In this document: positions 40,601 through 49,591 of the stretch, in pieces
Position numbering within the stretch: position 1 is the stretch's first letter
Layout: every line of letters begins with the position of its first letter
NCBI RefSeq assembly: GCF_019891395.1
Contig: NZ_CP078143.1
Span: 1,402,001-1,466,000, forward strand
From: Nitratireductor kimnyeongensis
GTDB taxonomy: Bacteria > Pseudomonadota > Alphaproteobacteria > Rhizobiales > Rhizobiaceae
DNA: 64,000 bases
Direction: 5' to 3'
Made by a program: the position numbers and the translations under genes
The notes under the pieces: model-generated
Seen by the model: the letters and a program-made list of their open reading frames with translations, nothing else
Databases searched by the model: none
What the model was told of the DNA's origin: nothing

Positions 40601-42425
40601 AGGCATTTTCCAGCTCCATGTCGTGGATGAAGATCTGCGCGCTATCCTCATCATCGGCATCCCCCATCTCGAAGGTGCGCTCGGAGATGACCTTGAAACC
40701 CATGTTTTCAAGCAGCGGTACACGCTCGGTCAAAGGCACGGGCGTTCCGAAGTGATAGATCTTGAGTGCGGCCTGCGTCTCGCCCTGGTCTTCATGACGA
40801 TGAAAATCGATGGCAATGGAATTGTCCGCCGACAGCGTCGCCATGCGGCCAGCGTCGATCAGCGCCGAACTCGCGGAAAACCCGTTGCGGTAGCTTTCAG
40901 GGAAGGATCCGGCGATCACCGCCAGCCCGCGATCGGCACCGGATTCCTCAAGCGCCTCCTGGAGCGCATCATCCCAGGTCCGGACAATCTTGCGGATGCC
41001 GTCTTCAAGTGTGTCGGTATCGATGCGCGGCGTCTTGCCACCCGAGCGCCCGATGATGAAGTGAACGCGCGCCAGCGATCCTTCCGGAAAGGCCGGGTAA
41101 TAGGCCGAAACGCGCCCCTTGAAGAGGGTCTTGAGATACTGACCGATCTCGATGCGCACCTGTGAATCATAGCGGTCGCGCGGAACGAAAACGATGACGG
41201 AGACAAACCGGTCGAACTGGTCGATGCGATACAGCGCACGGACACGCGGACGCTCGCCCAGAGCGAGAATTGCCTCGGCGTGTTTGCGCAGTATCGGCAG
41301 ACCTATCTGGAAAAGCTCGTCGCGCGGATAGGATTCCAGAACGTTGATCAACGCCTTGCCGGAATGGTCGGTCGGTGCGAACCCGGATTTGGCGATCACC
41401 GTTTCAGCCTTGGAGCGCAGATAGGGTATCTTCATTACCGACCGCGTGTAGGCGGTGGAGGTGAACAGGCCGACTATGCGCAGCTCGCCTGTCAGCTTGC
41501 CTTTGTCGTCAAAGGTCTTGATCCCGATATAGTCGAGGTAGGCGCGGCGATGGACCACCGATTTGGCGTTCGCCTTGGTCACAATGAACGGATCTGGACC
41601 ATGGAGGAATGCGCGGATTTCAGGGGTGGTGGAAACCGCTTCCTTGCCCCGACGCAACACAAGCACATCCGGATCGGCCAGAATGCCAAGCCCTTTCTTG
41701 TTGGCGCGCTCCAGCGTGCCGCTTTCAGCACCGCCCGAATAGCGGAACTCGCGCATGCCAAGGAACGTGAAATTGTCATCGCGCAACCATTCCAGGAAGG
41801 CTACGGCTTCAGCGACCGCATCCTTTTCCAGCGGTACCGGCGCATAACGCAATTCCGTGATCTGCTGGTCGAGCCGCGCAAGCATCGGCTTCCAGTCCAC
41901 GACTGCCGCACGGACCTGCGCCAGTGTCGCGTTGAGGCGCGTTTCCAGCTCCCTGCATTGATCATCGGACAATCTGGGAAGATGCACGTGAATGAGGCTG
42001 ATCTTATCCTCATCGGCTGCGGGTTTCGTACCGGCTGCATCGCCAACGATATCCTCGACGCCCTTCTTGCCATGTCGAACCAGAAGAACCGGATGGGCAA
42101 CGAGTATCGCCTCGACGCCGAAATCGCTCAATTCACCCAGGACCGAGTCGAACAGGAACGGCATATTGTCGTTCACGACCGTCAAAAGGCTCACCGCCCG
42201 CCCCAACCGCTCAACCCCGGAGGCGTTGTCGATCCGGACAACGCTGGTTCCCGGCTTGTGCGCCTTGATCGCGGACACCGCATCCTCGGCGGCGCGCAAC
42301 AGCGCTGCATCGTCATATGGGCGCAGATCCTCCGCCGGGGTCCGCGCGCTGATGATCTCTTGCAGCACCTTGCCCATCGGCGCGCCCTTTTTTGCGGTCT
42401 TGGAGGTCTTGGCTTTGGCTACCAT
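37641..42425 (-). CDS. NAD-specific glutamate dehydrogenase, 180-kDa class
   Basis: The 1594-residue enzyme deaminates glutamate to 2-oxoglutarate with NAD. The N-terminal ~700 residues are regulatory (ACT-like segments, e.g. LLTVVNDNMPFLFDSVLGEL). The catalytic part begins near GVHLRFGPVARGGLRWSDR with GAKGGFYPR, and the nucleotide fold follows (GVGDMSGDVFGNGML). Only the large bacterial class has this plan. ATG at 42425 has AGGGA eight bases upstream; the ATG at 42461 has none. In relatives this enzyme is used for amino acid catabolism. It is upstream of, and possibly co-transcribed with, the MFS gene. Confidence 0.96.
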   Translation of the reverse strand: MVAKAKTSKTAKKGAPMGKVLQEIISARTPAEDLRPYDDAALLRAAEDAVSAIKAHKPGTSVVRIDNASGVERLGRAVSLLTVVNDNMPFLFDSVLGELSDFGVEAILVAHPVLLVRHGKKGVEDIVGDAAGTKPAADEDKISLIHVHLPRLSDDQCRELETRLNATLAQVRAAVVDWKPMLARLDQQITELRYAPVPLEKDAVAEAVAFLEWLRDDNFTFLGMREFRYSGGAESGTLERANKKGLGILADPDVLVLRRGKEAVSTTPEIRAFLHGPDPFIVTKANAKSVVHRRAYLDYIGIKTFDDKGKLTGELRIVGLFTSTAYTRSVMKIPYLRSKAETVIAKSGFAPTDHSGKALINVLESYPRDELFQIGLPILRKHAEAILALGERPRVRALYRIDQFDRFVSVIVFVPRDRYDSQVRIEIGQYLKTLFKGRVSAYYPAFPEGSLARVHFIIGRSGGKTPRIDTDTLEDGIRKIVRTWDDALQEALEESGADRGLAVIAGSFPESYRNGFSASSALIDAGRMATLSADNSIAIDFHRHEDQGETQAALKIYHFGTPVPLTERVPLLENMGFKVISERTFEMGDADDEDSAQIFIHDMELENAFDGPIDLSDSGTLFEEMFLSVWRGEHDNDRLNALAQTARLRVDEIAILRAYSRYLHQASIPQSQDFIAATMNRYPHIARKLFELFVLRFDPAKAGKSKVRDEISALKAAIEADLDAVPNLDDDTIVRRFLNLIEATLRTNHYRPKADDAVRSLALKFDSRAITGLPQPRPWREIFVYGPEVEGVHLRFGPVARGGLRWSDRAQDYRTEVLGLVKAQQVKNAVIVPVGAKGGFYPRRLPENGSRQEVFEAGRAAYINFISSLLSLTDNLDGDKVIPPEGVVRHDGNDPYFVVAADKGTATFSDTANAISQAHDFWLDDAFASGGSAGYDHKKMGITARGAWEAVKRHFREMNRDIQSESFTAVGVGDMSGDVFGNGMLLSTCTKVVAAFDHRDIFIDPDPDPAVSYAERKRLFDMGRSSWQDYDQSKLSKGGIIVSRAQKSITLSKAAADAIGLDKTTASPTEIMTAILKAPVDLLWFGGIGTYVRSHNESNQEVGDRANDAIRVTAREVGAKVIGEGANLGMTQLARIEFGLNGGRCNSDAIDNSGGVNSSDVEVNIKIALAAAMRSGALARPARDKLLAEMTDEVAELVLANNYQQTLAISQVQKRGMPEMPHQARMMTLFEQRGLLDRAVEFLPGPQELADRESRGEPLTRAEVGVLLAYAKIVLFDEIVASEVPDAPHLEGDLFAYFPSRMAKKYEGEIRSHRLKREIIATELANDVINRGGPSFVTRLQDLTGRPAADIVAAFAVVREGFELRRIYKAIDALDNQIDGMAQLDLYQFVWRLIYSATSWQLKNHSDKEAVGARIDRLRAARKALEGKLMPMLPAFMRERLETRRGQLVTLGAPEDLAKKLASLSVAEMVPDIELVAEKAGAPLEKAAKAFFGITDAFRIGRIEDAAHTIVPSDYYDGLALFRATDMISAARRGMTIAALNDYGKEEDPAEKWVEAGGEHVVRVRERLQSLVEGGDISVSRLTVASGLMSDLSV

Positions 42426-42549
42426 GCCGAAAATCCCTGTTGGTTGACCAAACTGGCCCATCGTATTCAGACAAAAGCGGTTTGACGACCCGTCATTCCA
42501 CCGTGCACGCTGATTACAAATTTATTCCTATCGAAAGGGTGTCTGCATC

Positions 42550-43131
42550 ATGACGAAACCGGTCACTGCCCTTCATTTTCCTCCACTCGAAACGCTGAGC
42601 GACGAAACCCGGGCCTATTTCGAAAAATGCGAGGAGAAGCTCGGGCTCGTACCCAATGTGCTGCGCGCCTACGCGTTCGACGAAAACAAGCTTCGCGCGT
42701 TCACGCAGATGTACAACGATCTTATGCTGGGTGATTCGGGTCTGACGAAGCTCGAACGCGAAATGATCGCCGTCGCGGTCTCAAGCATCAACCACTGCTT
42801 CTACTGCCTCACCGCACATGGAGCGGCCGTGCGCCAACTGTCCGGAAACCCGGTGCTTGGCGAACTCATGGTGATGAATTATCGCGCGGCGAAGCTGGAA
42901 CCGCGACAAAAGGCGATGCTCGATTTCGCCGTGAAGCTTACGGAAACTCCCGCCAGGATCGAGGAAGCGGATCGGCAGGCTTTGCGCGATGCCGGTTTCT
43001 CTGAGCGAGACATCTGGGACATCGCCTCCGTGGCGAGCTTCTTCAACATGTCCAACCGGATGGCAGCTGCCGTGGATATGCATCCCAACGAGGAGTATCA
43101 CGCAATGGCCCGGCAACCGGCTGGAGACTGA
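42550..43131 (+). CDS. AhpD-like peroxidase-related protein (carboxymuconolactone decarboxylase family)
   Basis: The 193-residue helical protein has the AhpD active-site pattern with C83, C86 and H90 in NHCFYCLTAHGA. AhpD-like proteins reduce peroxides through the CxxC pair, usually fed by a lipoamide or thioredoxin partner. The N-terminal segment LGLVPNVLRAYAFDENKLRAF and C-terminal DIWDIASVASFFNMSNR fit the uncharacterised peroxidase-related subfamily. GAAAGG lies upstream of the ATG. It is divergent from the glutamate dehydrogenase. Confidence 0.92.
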   Translation: MTKPVTALHFPPLETLSDETRAYFEKCEEKLGLVPNVLRAYAFDENKLRAFTQMYNDLMLGDSGLTKLEREMIAVAVSSINHCFYCLTAHGAAVRQLSGNPVLGELMVMNYRAAKLEPRQKAMLDFAVKLTETPARIEEADRQALRDAGFSERDIWDIASVASFFNMSNRMAAAVDMHPNEEYHAMARQPAGD

Positions 43132-43156
43132 TACACATCGGCCACCGAAAAGCCGG

Positions 43157-43705
43157 TTACCGATGAATCCTGATTCGGGTTGACGGGCCAATGAGCAGCA
43201 GAATACGCGCCATGGCCCGTGGCGATACGGCTATGCAGCCCTCGGTCGGCGGGAAACCGGGCTTTGCGATGTGAAAGAAGATCGCACTGCCGCGATTGCG
43301 GATCGCCGGCCGCATGTTCCAGTCCGACACCATGCAGATATCGTAGAGACGGTCCTCGCGCGTCATGCGTTCATGGCTGGCCCGGTAGGGCAACTTGACC
43401 GGGCGGTTGTAATTGCGATCGCCCGAGGCGTCGCACCACCCATCTCCGGCTTTGATCTGCCGAAGCGAAAAACGGCACTTGGGTGGTCCGGAAGGGGATC
43501 TGTCACCACGAAAATAGCCGTAAAGGAGCTGCAATTCTCCGACCGGAGTTGCACCATCCCCTTCGTGCTTCAGCATCGTCGTGCCCGTTCGTCCCAGCGC
43601 GCATGGGAAGACGAAGGGGCCCACCCTCATCAATCCCTCGGTCGGCCTCCCCGGTCTGCGACGCACCTCGATCAGATGAATCGATTTGCCGGCTTTACAC
43701 ATCAT
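43157..43705 (-). CDS. L,D-transpeptidase family protein (YkuD domain)
   Basis: The 182-residue protein is a bare YkuD domain: TPVG at 53-56, the catalytic His145 in FHIAKPGFPPTEGC and Cys157 of the same motif. YkuD enzymes make 3-3 peptidoglycan cross-links or attach lipoproteins. No signal peptide is visible, which is common in this short rhizobial subgroup; export would then need another route or a different start. ATG ATG at 43705/43702 leaves the start uncertain by one residue. Confidence 0.88.
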   Translation of the reverse strand: MMCKAGKSIHLIEVRRRPGRPTEGLMRVGPFVFPCALGRTGTTMLKHEGDGATPVGELQLLYGYFRGDRSPSGPPKCRFSLRQIKAGDGWCDASGDRNYNRPVKLPYRASHERMTREDRLYDICMVSDWNMRPAIRNRGSAIFFHIAKPGFPPTEGCIAVSPRAMARILLLIGPSTRIRIHR

Positions 43706-43861
43706 CTTGAGGAAAACCCACCTGTCAGCTTACGTTAAATTGATTGGAACAAATGTTCGCCATTGTGTTTTCGCACTGTTAGGTTCCGCATAAAGCGGGA
43801 ACGGTCAACACTGCAATTCCATTTGAATCGGCAGTCTTTTTCCTGGATAGTGGATACAATC

Positions 43862-44545
43862 ATGACGTCACGCACCATCCTAATCGTCGATGATGACGAA
43901 GACCTGAGGACGACACTCGTCGAGCAACTGTCGCTCTACGAGGAATTCGATATTCTTCAGGAGAACACGGCGACGAAGGGCATTCAGTCTGCGCGCAACG
44001 CGATTGTCGATCTGCTCATCATGGATGTCGGCCTGCCGGATATGGATGGGCGTGAGGCGGTCAAGCTTCTGCGCAAGGGCGGTTACCGCGCGCCGATCAT
44101 CATGCTGACCGCGCAAGACACCGATTCGGACACGATCCTTGGCCTTGAAGCCGGCGCCAACGACTATGTGACCAAGCCATTCCGGTTTGCGGTGCTTCTC
44201 GCTCGCATCCGCGCCCAGCTGCGCCAGCACGAGCAAAGCGAGGATGCCACGTTCGCCGTTGGCCCCTACACATTCAAGCCCTCGCAGAAACTGCTTATCG
44301 ATGAACGCGGTGGCAAGATCCGCCTGACGGAGAAGGAAGCCGCGATCATCAAATACCTCTATCGCGCCGAACAGAAAGTGGTGACGCGCGACATCCTTCT
44401 GGAAGAGGTATGGGGATACAATTCCGGCGTTACCACTCACACGCTCGAGACCCATGTCTACCGTCTTCGGCAAAAGATCGAACGCGATCCTTCCAAAGCT
44501 GAAATTCTTGTGACAGAAAGCGGTGGTTATAAGCTCGTTCCGTGA
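43862..44545 (+). CDS. cenR: OmpR-type response regulator, CenR-like
   Basis: The 227-residue protein has a receiver domain with the acidic pocket (IVDDDEDL), phosphoacceptor D55 in LLIMDVGLPDMDG, T83, and K105 in VTKPFRFA. A winged-helix domain follows (LTEKEAAIIKYLYRAEQKVVTR; HTLETHVYRLRQKIE; VTESGGYKLVP). The sequence closely recalls CenR of Caulobacter and rhizobia, an essential envelope regulator whose kinase is CenK. No kinase gene is adjacent. ATG at 43862 is taken; the frame is open 33 codons upstream without a ribosome site. A cNMP-binding protein gene follows. Confidence 0.9.
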   Translation: MTSRTILIVDDDEDLRTTLVEQLSLYEEFDILQENTATKGIQSARNAIVDLLIMDVGLPDMDGREAVKLLRKGGYRAPIIMLTAQDTDSDTILGLEAGANDYVTKPFRFAVLLARIRAQLRQHEQSEDATFAVGPYTFKPSQKLLIDERGGKIRLTEKEAAIIKYLYRAEQKVVTRDILLEEVWGYNSGVTTHTLETHVYRLRQKIERDPSKAEILVTESGGYKLVP

Positions 44546-44600
44546 ATCTGCGCCATGAAGGCGTTCGGGGATCGCCAGGAACGAGCCGGGGACAACGTCA

Positions 44601-45056
44601 ATGGCGCTGGACGATGACATTCGCATTCTGTCCGGCGTGGGTCTGTTTGAGGGATTCACGCGCGAACAGTTGCGCCTTATGGCATTCGGCGCCGAAAGCA
44701 TGACGCTTCCCGCCGGACGGGACATCTATGCCGAAGGAGCCCCCGCCGATTGCGCCTTCATCGTCGCGTCGGGCAACGTTGCGCTGTTCACGGAAAGGGA
44801 TGGCGAACGCCAGATTGTCGAAAGGCTCGGCCCGGGCGACATGATAGGCGAATTCGCGCTCATTGCCGAAGGCCGCCGCATGACAAATGCTGTCGCCGAA
44901 AGTGAAACCCGCCTGGTGAGGATCAGCCGCTCGAGCTTTCACCGGATCCTCGAAGAGTTCCCCGAAACGGCAATTCGCCTGCATGAGAGAATTGCCGAAA
45001 ACTTGCAGCTCATGATCTCCCGGATGGAGAGAATTGCGGATCGATTCACCGACTGA
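44601..45056 (+). CDS. Cyclic nucleotide-binding domain protein
   Basis: The 151-residue protein is one cNMP-binding domain of the Crp/Fnr type (LFEGFTREQLRLMAFGAES, GDMIGEFALIAEGRRMTNAVAE) followed by a helix, with no DNA-binding domain. In the phosphate-binding cassette the usual GE-x-AL is present, then ..GRRMT in place of RxA, so nucleotide binding is uncertain. It follows cenR by 55 bases and is likely co-transcribed. Confidence 0.88.
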   Translation: MALDDDIRILSGVGLFEGFTREQLRLMAFGAESMTLPAGRDIYAEGAPADCAFIVASGNVALFTERDGERQIVERLGPGDMIGEFALIAEGRRMTNAVAESETRLVRISRSSFHRILEEFPETAIRLHERIAENLQLMISRMERIADRFTD

Positions 45057-45144
45057 TTTTTCGGAAGAATCAGGAAGCGATTCGCCCCTTTTCGCTCAAA
45101 AACGAGCTTTTTCCCGAGAAACAGACGAAACGGCGGAAAACCGA

Positions 45145-45954
45145 TCAGCCGAAATCAAAGCCTGCAATGACAGGCACATGGTCTGATGGGCGATCCCACC
45201 CACGCGCCTCGCGCAGCACTTCGATCCGGTTCAACGCCGGTGAAAGATTGGGTGACGACCAGATATGGTCGAGCCTGCGTCCACGGTCGGAGAGCGCCCA
45301 ATCCTTGGCGCGGTAGCTCCACCATGTAAAGATTTTCTCTTCTGGCGGAATTATCTGCCGCATCAAATCCACCCATCCGCCTTCCCTGCGCAGGCGTTCA
45401 AGACCTTCAGTCTCGACCGGTGTATGGCTGACCACCTTGAGAAGCTGTTTATGCGACCAGACATCGGTCTCGAGCGGTGCGATATTGAGATCGCCGACGA
45501 GAATGGTTCCCAAACTTTCGCTCTGCTCGGCCCGAAGCGCATGCATCTCTGCCAGAAAGTCGAGCTTGTGGCGAAACTTCGGATTGATCTCCGGGTCCGG
45601 CTCATCGCCACCGGCCGGCACGTAGAAATTGTGCAAAAGGACGGAGTGCCCCGCGCCCGCATCCAGAGAAACGGAGACGTGTCGGCTATCGCCCATCCCG
45701 CAAAACGCGCGCTTTTCAACGAGTTTCAGCGGACGGCGGGCGATCGTGGCGACACCGTGATAGCCCTTCTGGCCATGGATCGCCATGTGCTCATATCCAG
45801 CCTTCCGGAAAGCGGCGGCGGGAAACTGGTCATCAGCGCACTTGGTTTCCTGAAGACACAAAACGTCCGGACTATACCGCTCCAGAAACTGCTCGACGAG
45901 CGGCATACGCAGCCGCACGGAGTTGATGTTCCAGGTAGCAATGGTGAAAGGCAT
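45145..45954 (-). CDS. xthA: Exodeoxyribonuclease III
   Basis: The enzyme is an AP endonuclease and 3'-5' exonuclease for base-excision repair. The 269-residue protein has TIATWNINSVRLR, the metal glutamate in LCLQETKCADDQFP, YHGVATIARR, the catalytic GDLNIAP, and C-terminal RLDHIWSSP and DRPSDHVPVIA. The ATG at 45954 gives the standard start, and an upstream extension of 22 residues is not needed. It converges with the cNMP-binding gene. Confidence 0.96.
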   Translation of the reverse strand: MPFTIATWNINSVRLRMPLVEQFLERYSPDVLCLQETKCADDQFPAAAFRKAGYEHMAIHGQKGYHGVATIARRPLKLVEKRAFCGMGDSRHVSVSLDAGAGHSVLLHNFYVPAGGDEPDPEINPKFRHKLDFLAEMHALRAEQSESLGTILVGDLNIAPLETDVWSHKQLLKVVSHTPVETEGLERLRREGGWVDLMRQIIPPEEKIFTWWSYRAKDWALSDRGRRLDHIWSSPNLSPALNRIEVLREARGWDRPSDHVPVIAGFDFG

Positions 45955-46046
45955 GAAGGCAGTCCGGGCTAGAAAGCTTGCAGGAAGCGCAAAACTGCCC
46001 GGAACGGCGGAGAATGACAAGCGGATCGGCCTGTCAGAAAGGAAAA

Positions 46047-46070
46047 GGCCGGACTGTCCACAGCCCGGCC
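46047..46070 (-). terminator. Terminator of ftsK-lolA
   Basis: GGCCGGACTGT (46047-46057) pairs with ACAGCCCGGCC (46060-46070), with one G-T pair on the minus strand. The transcribed strand then reads TTTTCC. It lies 20 bases beyond lolA. Confidence 0.65.
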
Positions 46071-46089
46071 AGATCTCAATTCTTCGATA

Positions 46090-46725
46090 TCAGCGTTTGT
46101 TACGGCTCATCGCGTCGACCCGGCGGTAGTCAATCTTGAAAACGCTCGGGTCGAAGGTCACGCCCTGCTGAACGTTAAAAATCATGACCGTCGTGTCCTT
46201 GCCCTGTGCATCGGTGATCGTCCACTGACGAAGGTCGTATGAATTCGTGTCGAACATCATGGTAATGGTCGAATCTCCGAAGACCGACTTGTCCGACATC
46301 TTGATCGTCGTCAGGTCATTGTCCTCACGCACGGTCTGAACCTTGTCGCCCGAAAGGTCGATGCGTTCGTCAAGAAGCAGCTTCAACGGCGTTTTCGAAA
46401 GGGGGTAAAGGTCCGCCGTGTTGAGCTTCTTGTTCATGATGACCACTGAACTGCCATCGGAGGTGACGCGGAAGCCGGACGGTTCCTCGTAGTCGAAACG
46501 GATCTTGCCTGGCCGTTCGATGTAAAACTTGCCGCCGGTCTGCTCGCCCCGCGGTCCGAACTGCACGAACTCGCCCATCATGGTGCGCACGCTGGAAAAA
46601 TGCGCCGCGATCTGGTCGGCGCCCTGGGCAGCCTGGGCTGCTATTGGCGCAGCGCAAAGCGTCGCCAAAGCCATCGCTGCAACGGCAATCTGCCGCGCCA
46701 GAAAGTCGGTTACCCCAAAATTCAT
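46090..46725 (-). CDS. lolA: Outer-membrane lipoprotein carrier protein LolA
   Basis: LolA carries lipoproteins through the periplasm from LolCDE to the outer membrane. The 211-residue precursor has a Sec signal ending near AQA-AQG (residue 33) and a LolA beta-barrel domain: MMGEFVQFGPRGEQTGGKFYIERPGKIRFDYEEPS is the family signature. ATG at 46725 has GGAGA upstream; the open frame continues to 47136 inside ftsK but this part is antisense-free noise. It lies 106 bases downstream of ftsK. Confidence 0.93.
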   Translation of the reverse strand: MNFGVTDFLARQIAVAAMALATLCAAPIAAQAAQGADQIAAHFSSVRTMMGEFVQFGPRGEQTGGKFYIERPGKIRFDYEEPSGFRVTSDGSSVVIMNKKLNTADLYPLSKTPLKLLLDERIDLSGDKVQTVREDNDLTTIKMSDKSVFGDSTITMMFDTNSYDLRQWTITDAQGKDTTVMIFNVQQGVTFDPSVFKIDYRRVDAMSRNKR

Positions 46726-46831
46726 CGTGTTCGATCTCCACATTTGCCCTTCTGGATAACCAACCAGTAGGGCCGAAATTTGGCTGCCAAATAACGGCCA
46801 GCGCCGACACCGGTTCCAGCACCGGGCAAGA

Positions 46832-49381
46832 TCAGACTTCGTCCTGCTCCGTCGGCACGAGAATCTCGCGCTTGCCGGCGTGGTTGGCGGGACCGACAAT
46901 GCCCTCATCCTCCATGCGCTCGATAATCGACGCGGCGCGGTTGTATCCAATCCCCAAACGGCGCTGGATATAGCTGGTGGATGCTTTTCCATCGCGGAGA
47001 ACCACTGCAACCGCCTGATCGTAGGGATCGGCAGAATCGCCCAGATTGCCGCCTCCAGATCCACCGCTGCCGCCGGCTGAGCCGCCATCCTCTTCGTCAT
47101 CATCCTCAGTGACAGCGTCGAGATAGTCCGGCACACCCTGCATCTTCAGATGATTGACGATGCTTTCCACCTCGCCATCGGAAACGAACGGGCCGTGGAC
47201 ACGCTGGATACGGCCACCGCCTGCCATGTAGAGCATGTCACCCATACCCAGAAGCTGCTCTGCGCCCTGCTCTCCCAGAATGGTGCGGCTGTCGATCTTC
47301 GACGTCACCTGGAAGGAGATACGCGTCGGGAAGTTGGCCTTGATCGTGCCCGTGATGACGTCCACCGAAGGACGCTGCGTGGCCATGATCACATGGATGC
47401 CGGCAGCACGCGCCATCTGCGCCAGACGCTGCACCGCACCTTCGATATCCTTGCCGGCGACCATCATCAAATCGGCCATCTCGTCGATGATGACGACGAT
47501 GAACGGCATCGGTTCGAGATCCAGATCCTCGCTCTCGTAGATCGCCTCGCCCGTCTCGCGGTCGAAGCCGGTCTGGACGGTGCGTTTGATCGTCTCGCCC
47601 TTCTTCTTGGCGGCGACGACACGCTGGTTGAAGCCTTCGATGTTGCGCACACCGACCTTGGACATCTTGCGGTAGCGGTCTTCCATTTCCCGCACGGTCC
47701 ATTTCAGCGCGACGACCGCCTTCTTGGGGTCGGTCACGACCGGAGTGAGAAGGTGCGGAATGCCGTCATAGATGGACAGTTCCAGCATCTTCGGGTCGAT
47801 CATGATCAGGCGGCACTGCTCGGGCGTCATGCGGTATAGCAGTGAGAGGATCATGGTGTTGATGGCAACCGACTTGCCGGAACCGGTGGTGCCGGCCACC
47901 AGAAGGTGAGGCATTTTTGCAAGATCGGCGATCACCGCTTCGCCATTGATGGTCTTGCCGAGCGAAAGTGCCAGTTTCGCCTTGCTCGCCTCGAAGTCGC
48001 GGCTTGCGAGCAATTCGCGCAGATAAACGGTTTCGCGCGTGGAATTCGGCAGCTCGATGCCGATTGCGTTGCGGCCGGGAACAACCGCCACACGAGCCGC
48101 TATGGCGCTCATGGAGCGAGCAATGTCGTCTGCAAGGCCGATAACGCGCGACGATTTGATACCCGGAGCCGGCTCCAGCTCGTAGAGTGTGACCACCGGA
48201 CCGGGACGCACATGGATGATCTCGCCCTTGACGCCGAAATCCTCCAGAACGCCTTCGAGAAGACGGGCATTCTGTTCCAGCGCATCTCTGGAGAGTGAAG
48301 GGTCCTTTGTCGAGGTCTTCGGCTCCGCCAGCAAATGCAGTTCTGGCAATTCAAATGTTCCGCTGTCGAGGAAGGATGGCTGCGCCTCGCGGCGCACACG
48401 TGCGCCTTCCGCAGGTCGCGGAGCGGGATTCTCCACCCTTTGCTGCGGTGGGGCGGGCACTGCCTGCCGCGTTGGTGCTGCAGCAGGCTGCGGTGCCGGG
48501 GCGTCAAAATCGGGTTCGACGCGCATGCGTTGTGCTGCCGGTGCCTCTTCGAAATCCGGCTCAACCCGGGCTTCCATATCGAAATTGTCGAAGGTCGCCT
48601 CGTCATCTTCATCCAGATCCAACGCACGCTTCCGATGGCTATCGCGCGAACCTGAACCCACAAGGTTGCGGCGGAAGAATGCACAGAAGGACAGCCATCC
48701 ATGGGCCATATAGCCAAGGATGACCGAGCCTCCGCTTTCATCATCCTCATCCAACGGATCGAAGGCAGCGTCGTCTTCCATCTCCTCGATGAAATCGTCA
48801 GCTCCGGGACGGGACAACAAGCCAGCGCCGAAGGCAAGGAGCCAGCAAGCCGGCATTCCAAGGATTGCAGCGATCACGAAACCCGCAAAGCCACGTGGAT
48901 ATGCGCCAAGGAACTTGGCGGGGACGGAGAGGATCATGTCGCCCAGAACGCCGCCAAGGCCGGTGGGCAAAGGCCAGGTTGGCGGCGGTGCGAAAGCACC
49001 GACTATGCCGGCAGCCAGCACCGCACCCAGGAACCATGCACCGGCGCGCTTTACGCCACGATCAATCTGACGCCCGAGCAAAAGGAGAGCACCCCAGCAA
49101 ACCGCCGGAACGAGCCCGATCAGCGCCGCCAGTCCATAAAACTGCATGGCAAGATCGGAGAAAACCGCGCCGGGATATCCCATCGCGTTGGTGACAGGAT
49201 TGGCAGTGGCATGGCTGAAGCTTGGATCAGCGACGTTCCAGGTGGCTAGCGCCGCCACCCCAAACGCCACGAAGGCGAGAAGCGCCAATCCGCCCGCACG
49301 TGCTGCCTGTCGGCGCAGGAAAGCCTGCAGACCGTAGCTGTTTTCATCCATCGCCAAGAATGCCGAAGACCCGGAACTCAT
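46832..49381 (-). CDS. ftsK: DNA translocase FtsK
   Basis: FtsK is a septum-anchored DNA pump that clears the chromosome terminus and activates XerCD at dif. The 849-residue protein has four N-terminal membrane helices (about 28-200), a Pro/Ala/Glu-rich linker to about 340, the RecA-like motor with Walker [14 protein letters not shown] and Walker [12 protein letters not shown], and the C-terminal gamma winged helix ([22 protein letters not shown]) that reads KOPS. A perfect CtrA-type box lies 82 bases upstream. The linker is shorter than in E. coli, as usual for the order. lolA follows. Confidence 0.97.
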   Translation of the reverse strand: MSSGSSAFLAMDENSYGLQAFLRRQAARAGGLALLAFVAFGVAALATWNVADPSFSHATANPVTNAMGYPGAVFSDLAMQFYGLAALIGLVPAVCWGALLLLGRQIDRGVKRAGAWFLGAVLAAGIVGAFAPPPTWPLPTGLGGVLGDMILSVPAKFLGAYPRGFAGFVIAAILGMPACWLLAFGAGLLSRPGADDFIEEMEDDAAFDPLDEDDESGGSVILGYMAHGWLSFCAFFRRNLVGSGSRDSHRKRALDLDEDDEATFDNFDMEARVEPDFEEAPAAQRMRVEPDFDAPAPQPAAAPTRQAVPAPPQQRVENPAPRPAEGARVRREAQPSFLDSGTFELPELHLLAEPKTSTKDPSLSRDALEQNARLLEGVLEDFGVKGEIIHVRPGPVVTLYELEPAPGIKSSRVIGLADDIARSMSAIAARVAVVPGRNAIGIELPNSTRETVYLRELLASRDFEASKAKLALSLGKTINGEAVIADLAKMPHLLVAGTTGSGKSVAINTMILSLLYRMTPEQCRLIMIDPKMLELSIYDGIPHLLTPVVTDPKKAVVALKWTVREMEDRYRKMSKVGVRNIEGFNQRVVAAKKKGETIKRTVQTGFDRETGEAIYESEDLDLEPMPFIVVIIDEMADLMMVAGKDIEGAVQRLAQMARAAGIHVIMATQRPSVDVITGTIKANFPTRISFQVTSKIDSRTILGEQGAEQLLGMGDMLYMAGGGRIQRVHGPFVSDGEVESIVNHLKMQGVPDYLDAVTEDDDEEDGGSAGGSGGSGGGNLGDSADPYDQAVAVVLRDGKASTSYIQRRLGIGYNRAASIIERMEDEGIVGPANHAGKREILVPTEQDEV

Positions 49382-49460
49382 GCGCTCAATTCTCCGCTCG
49401 CGCGTTGCTTTCGACGCGAAACGCGCCGTGATGACTCGCCCGTGACCCTAGCGAGCGGAT

Positions 49461-49479
49461 GGTTAAGACGGCATTAACC
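49461..49479. promoter_or_regulatory. CtrA box upstream of ftsK
   Basis: GGTTAA, seven bases, TTAACC: the full TTAA-N7-TTAA consensus (49463-49477) for the cell-cycle regulator CtrA, within a symmetrical extension. It is 82 bases before the ftsK start. Confidence 0.75.
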
Positions 49480-49512
49480 ATGGACCGATGGGTTGCATTT
49501 TCTCCGGCCGAC

Positions 49513-49540
49513 AAAAAAGGGCCCGGCGAACCGGACCCTT
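49513..49540 (-). terminator. Terminator of glnK-amtB
   Basis: AAGGG-C-CCGG and CCGG-A-CCCTT pair around a CGAA loop, with one G-T pair on the minus strand. AAAAAA at 49513-49518 becomes a U-run when read from the minus strand. It lies 51 bases after the amtB stop. Confidence 0.8.
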
Positions 49541-49591
49541 TCAGGAAGGCAACCGACCCAAGGGCCGGTTGTCAGGCAAGCGTTTGCGCGA

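Noticed and set aside
38211..41165. 984-codon open frame on the plus strand
   Set aside because: It is wholly antisense to the NAD-glutamate dehydrogenase, has no domain I recognise, and is His/Arg/Val-rich as expected of a mirror frame in GC-rich DNA.
46726..47136. Upstream extension of lolA
   Set aside because: It overlaps ftsK in another frame; the signal peptide and GGAGA mark the start at 46725.
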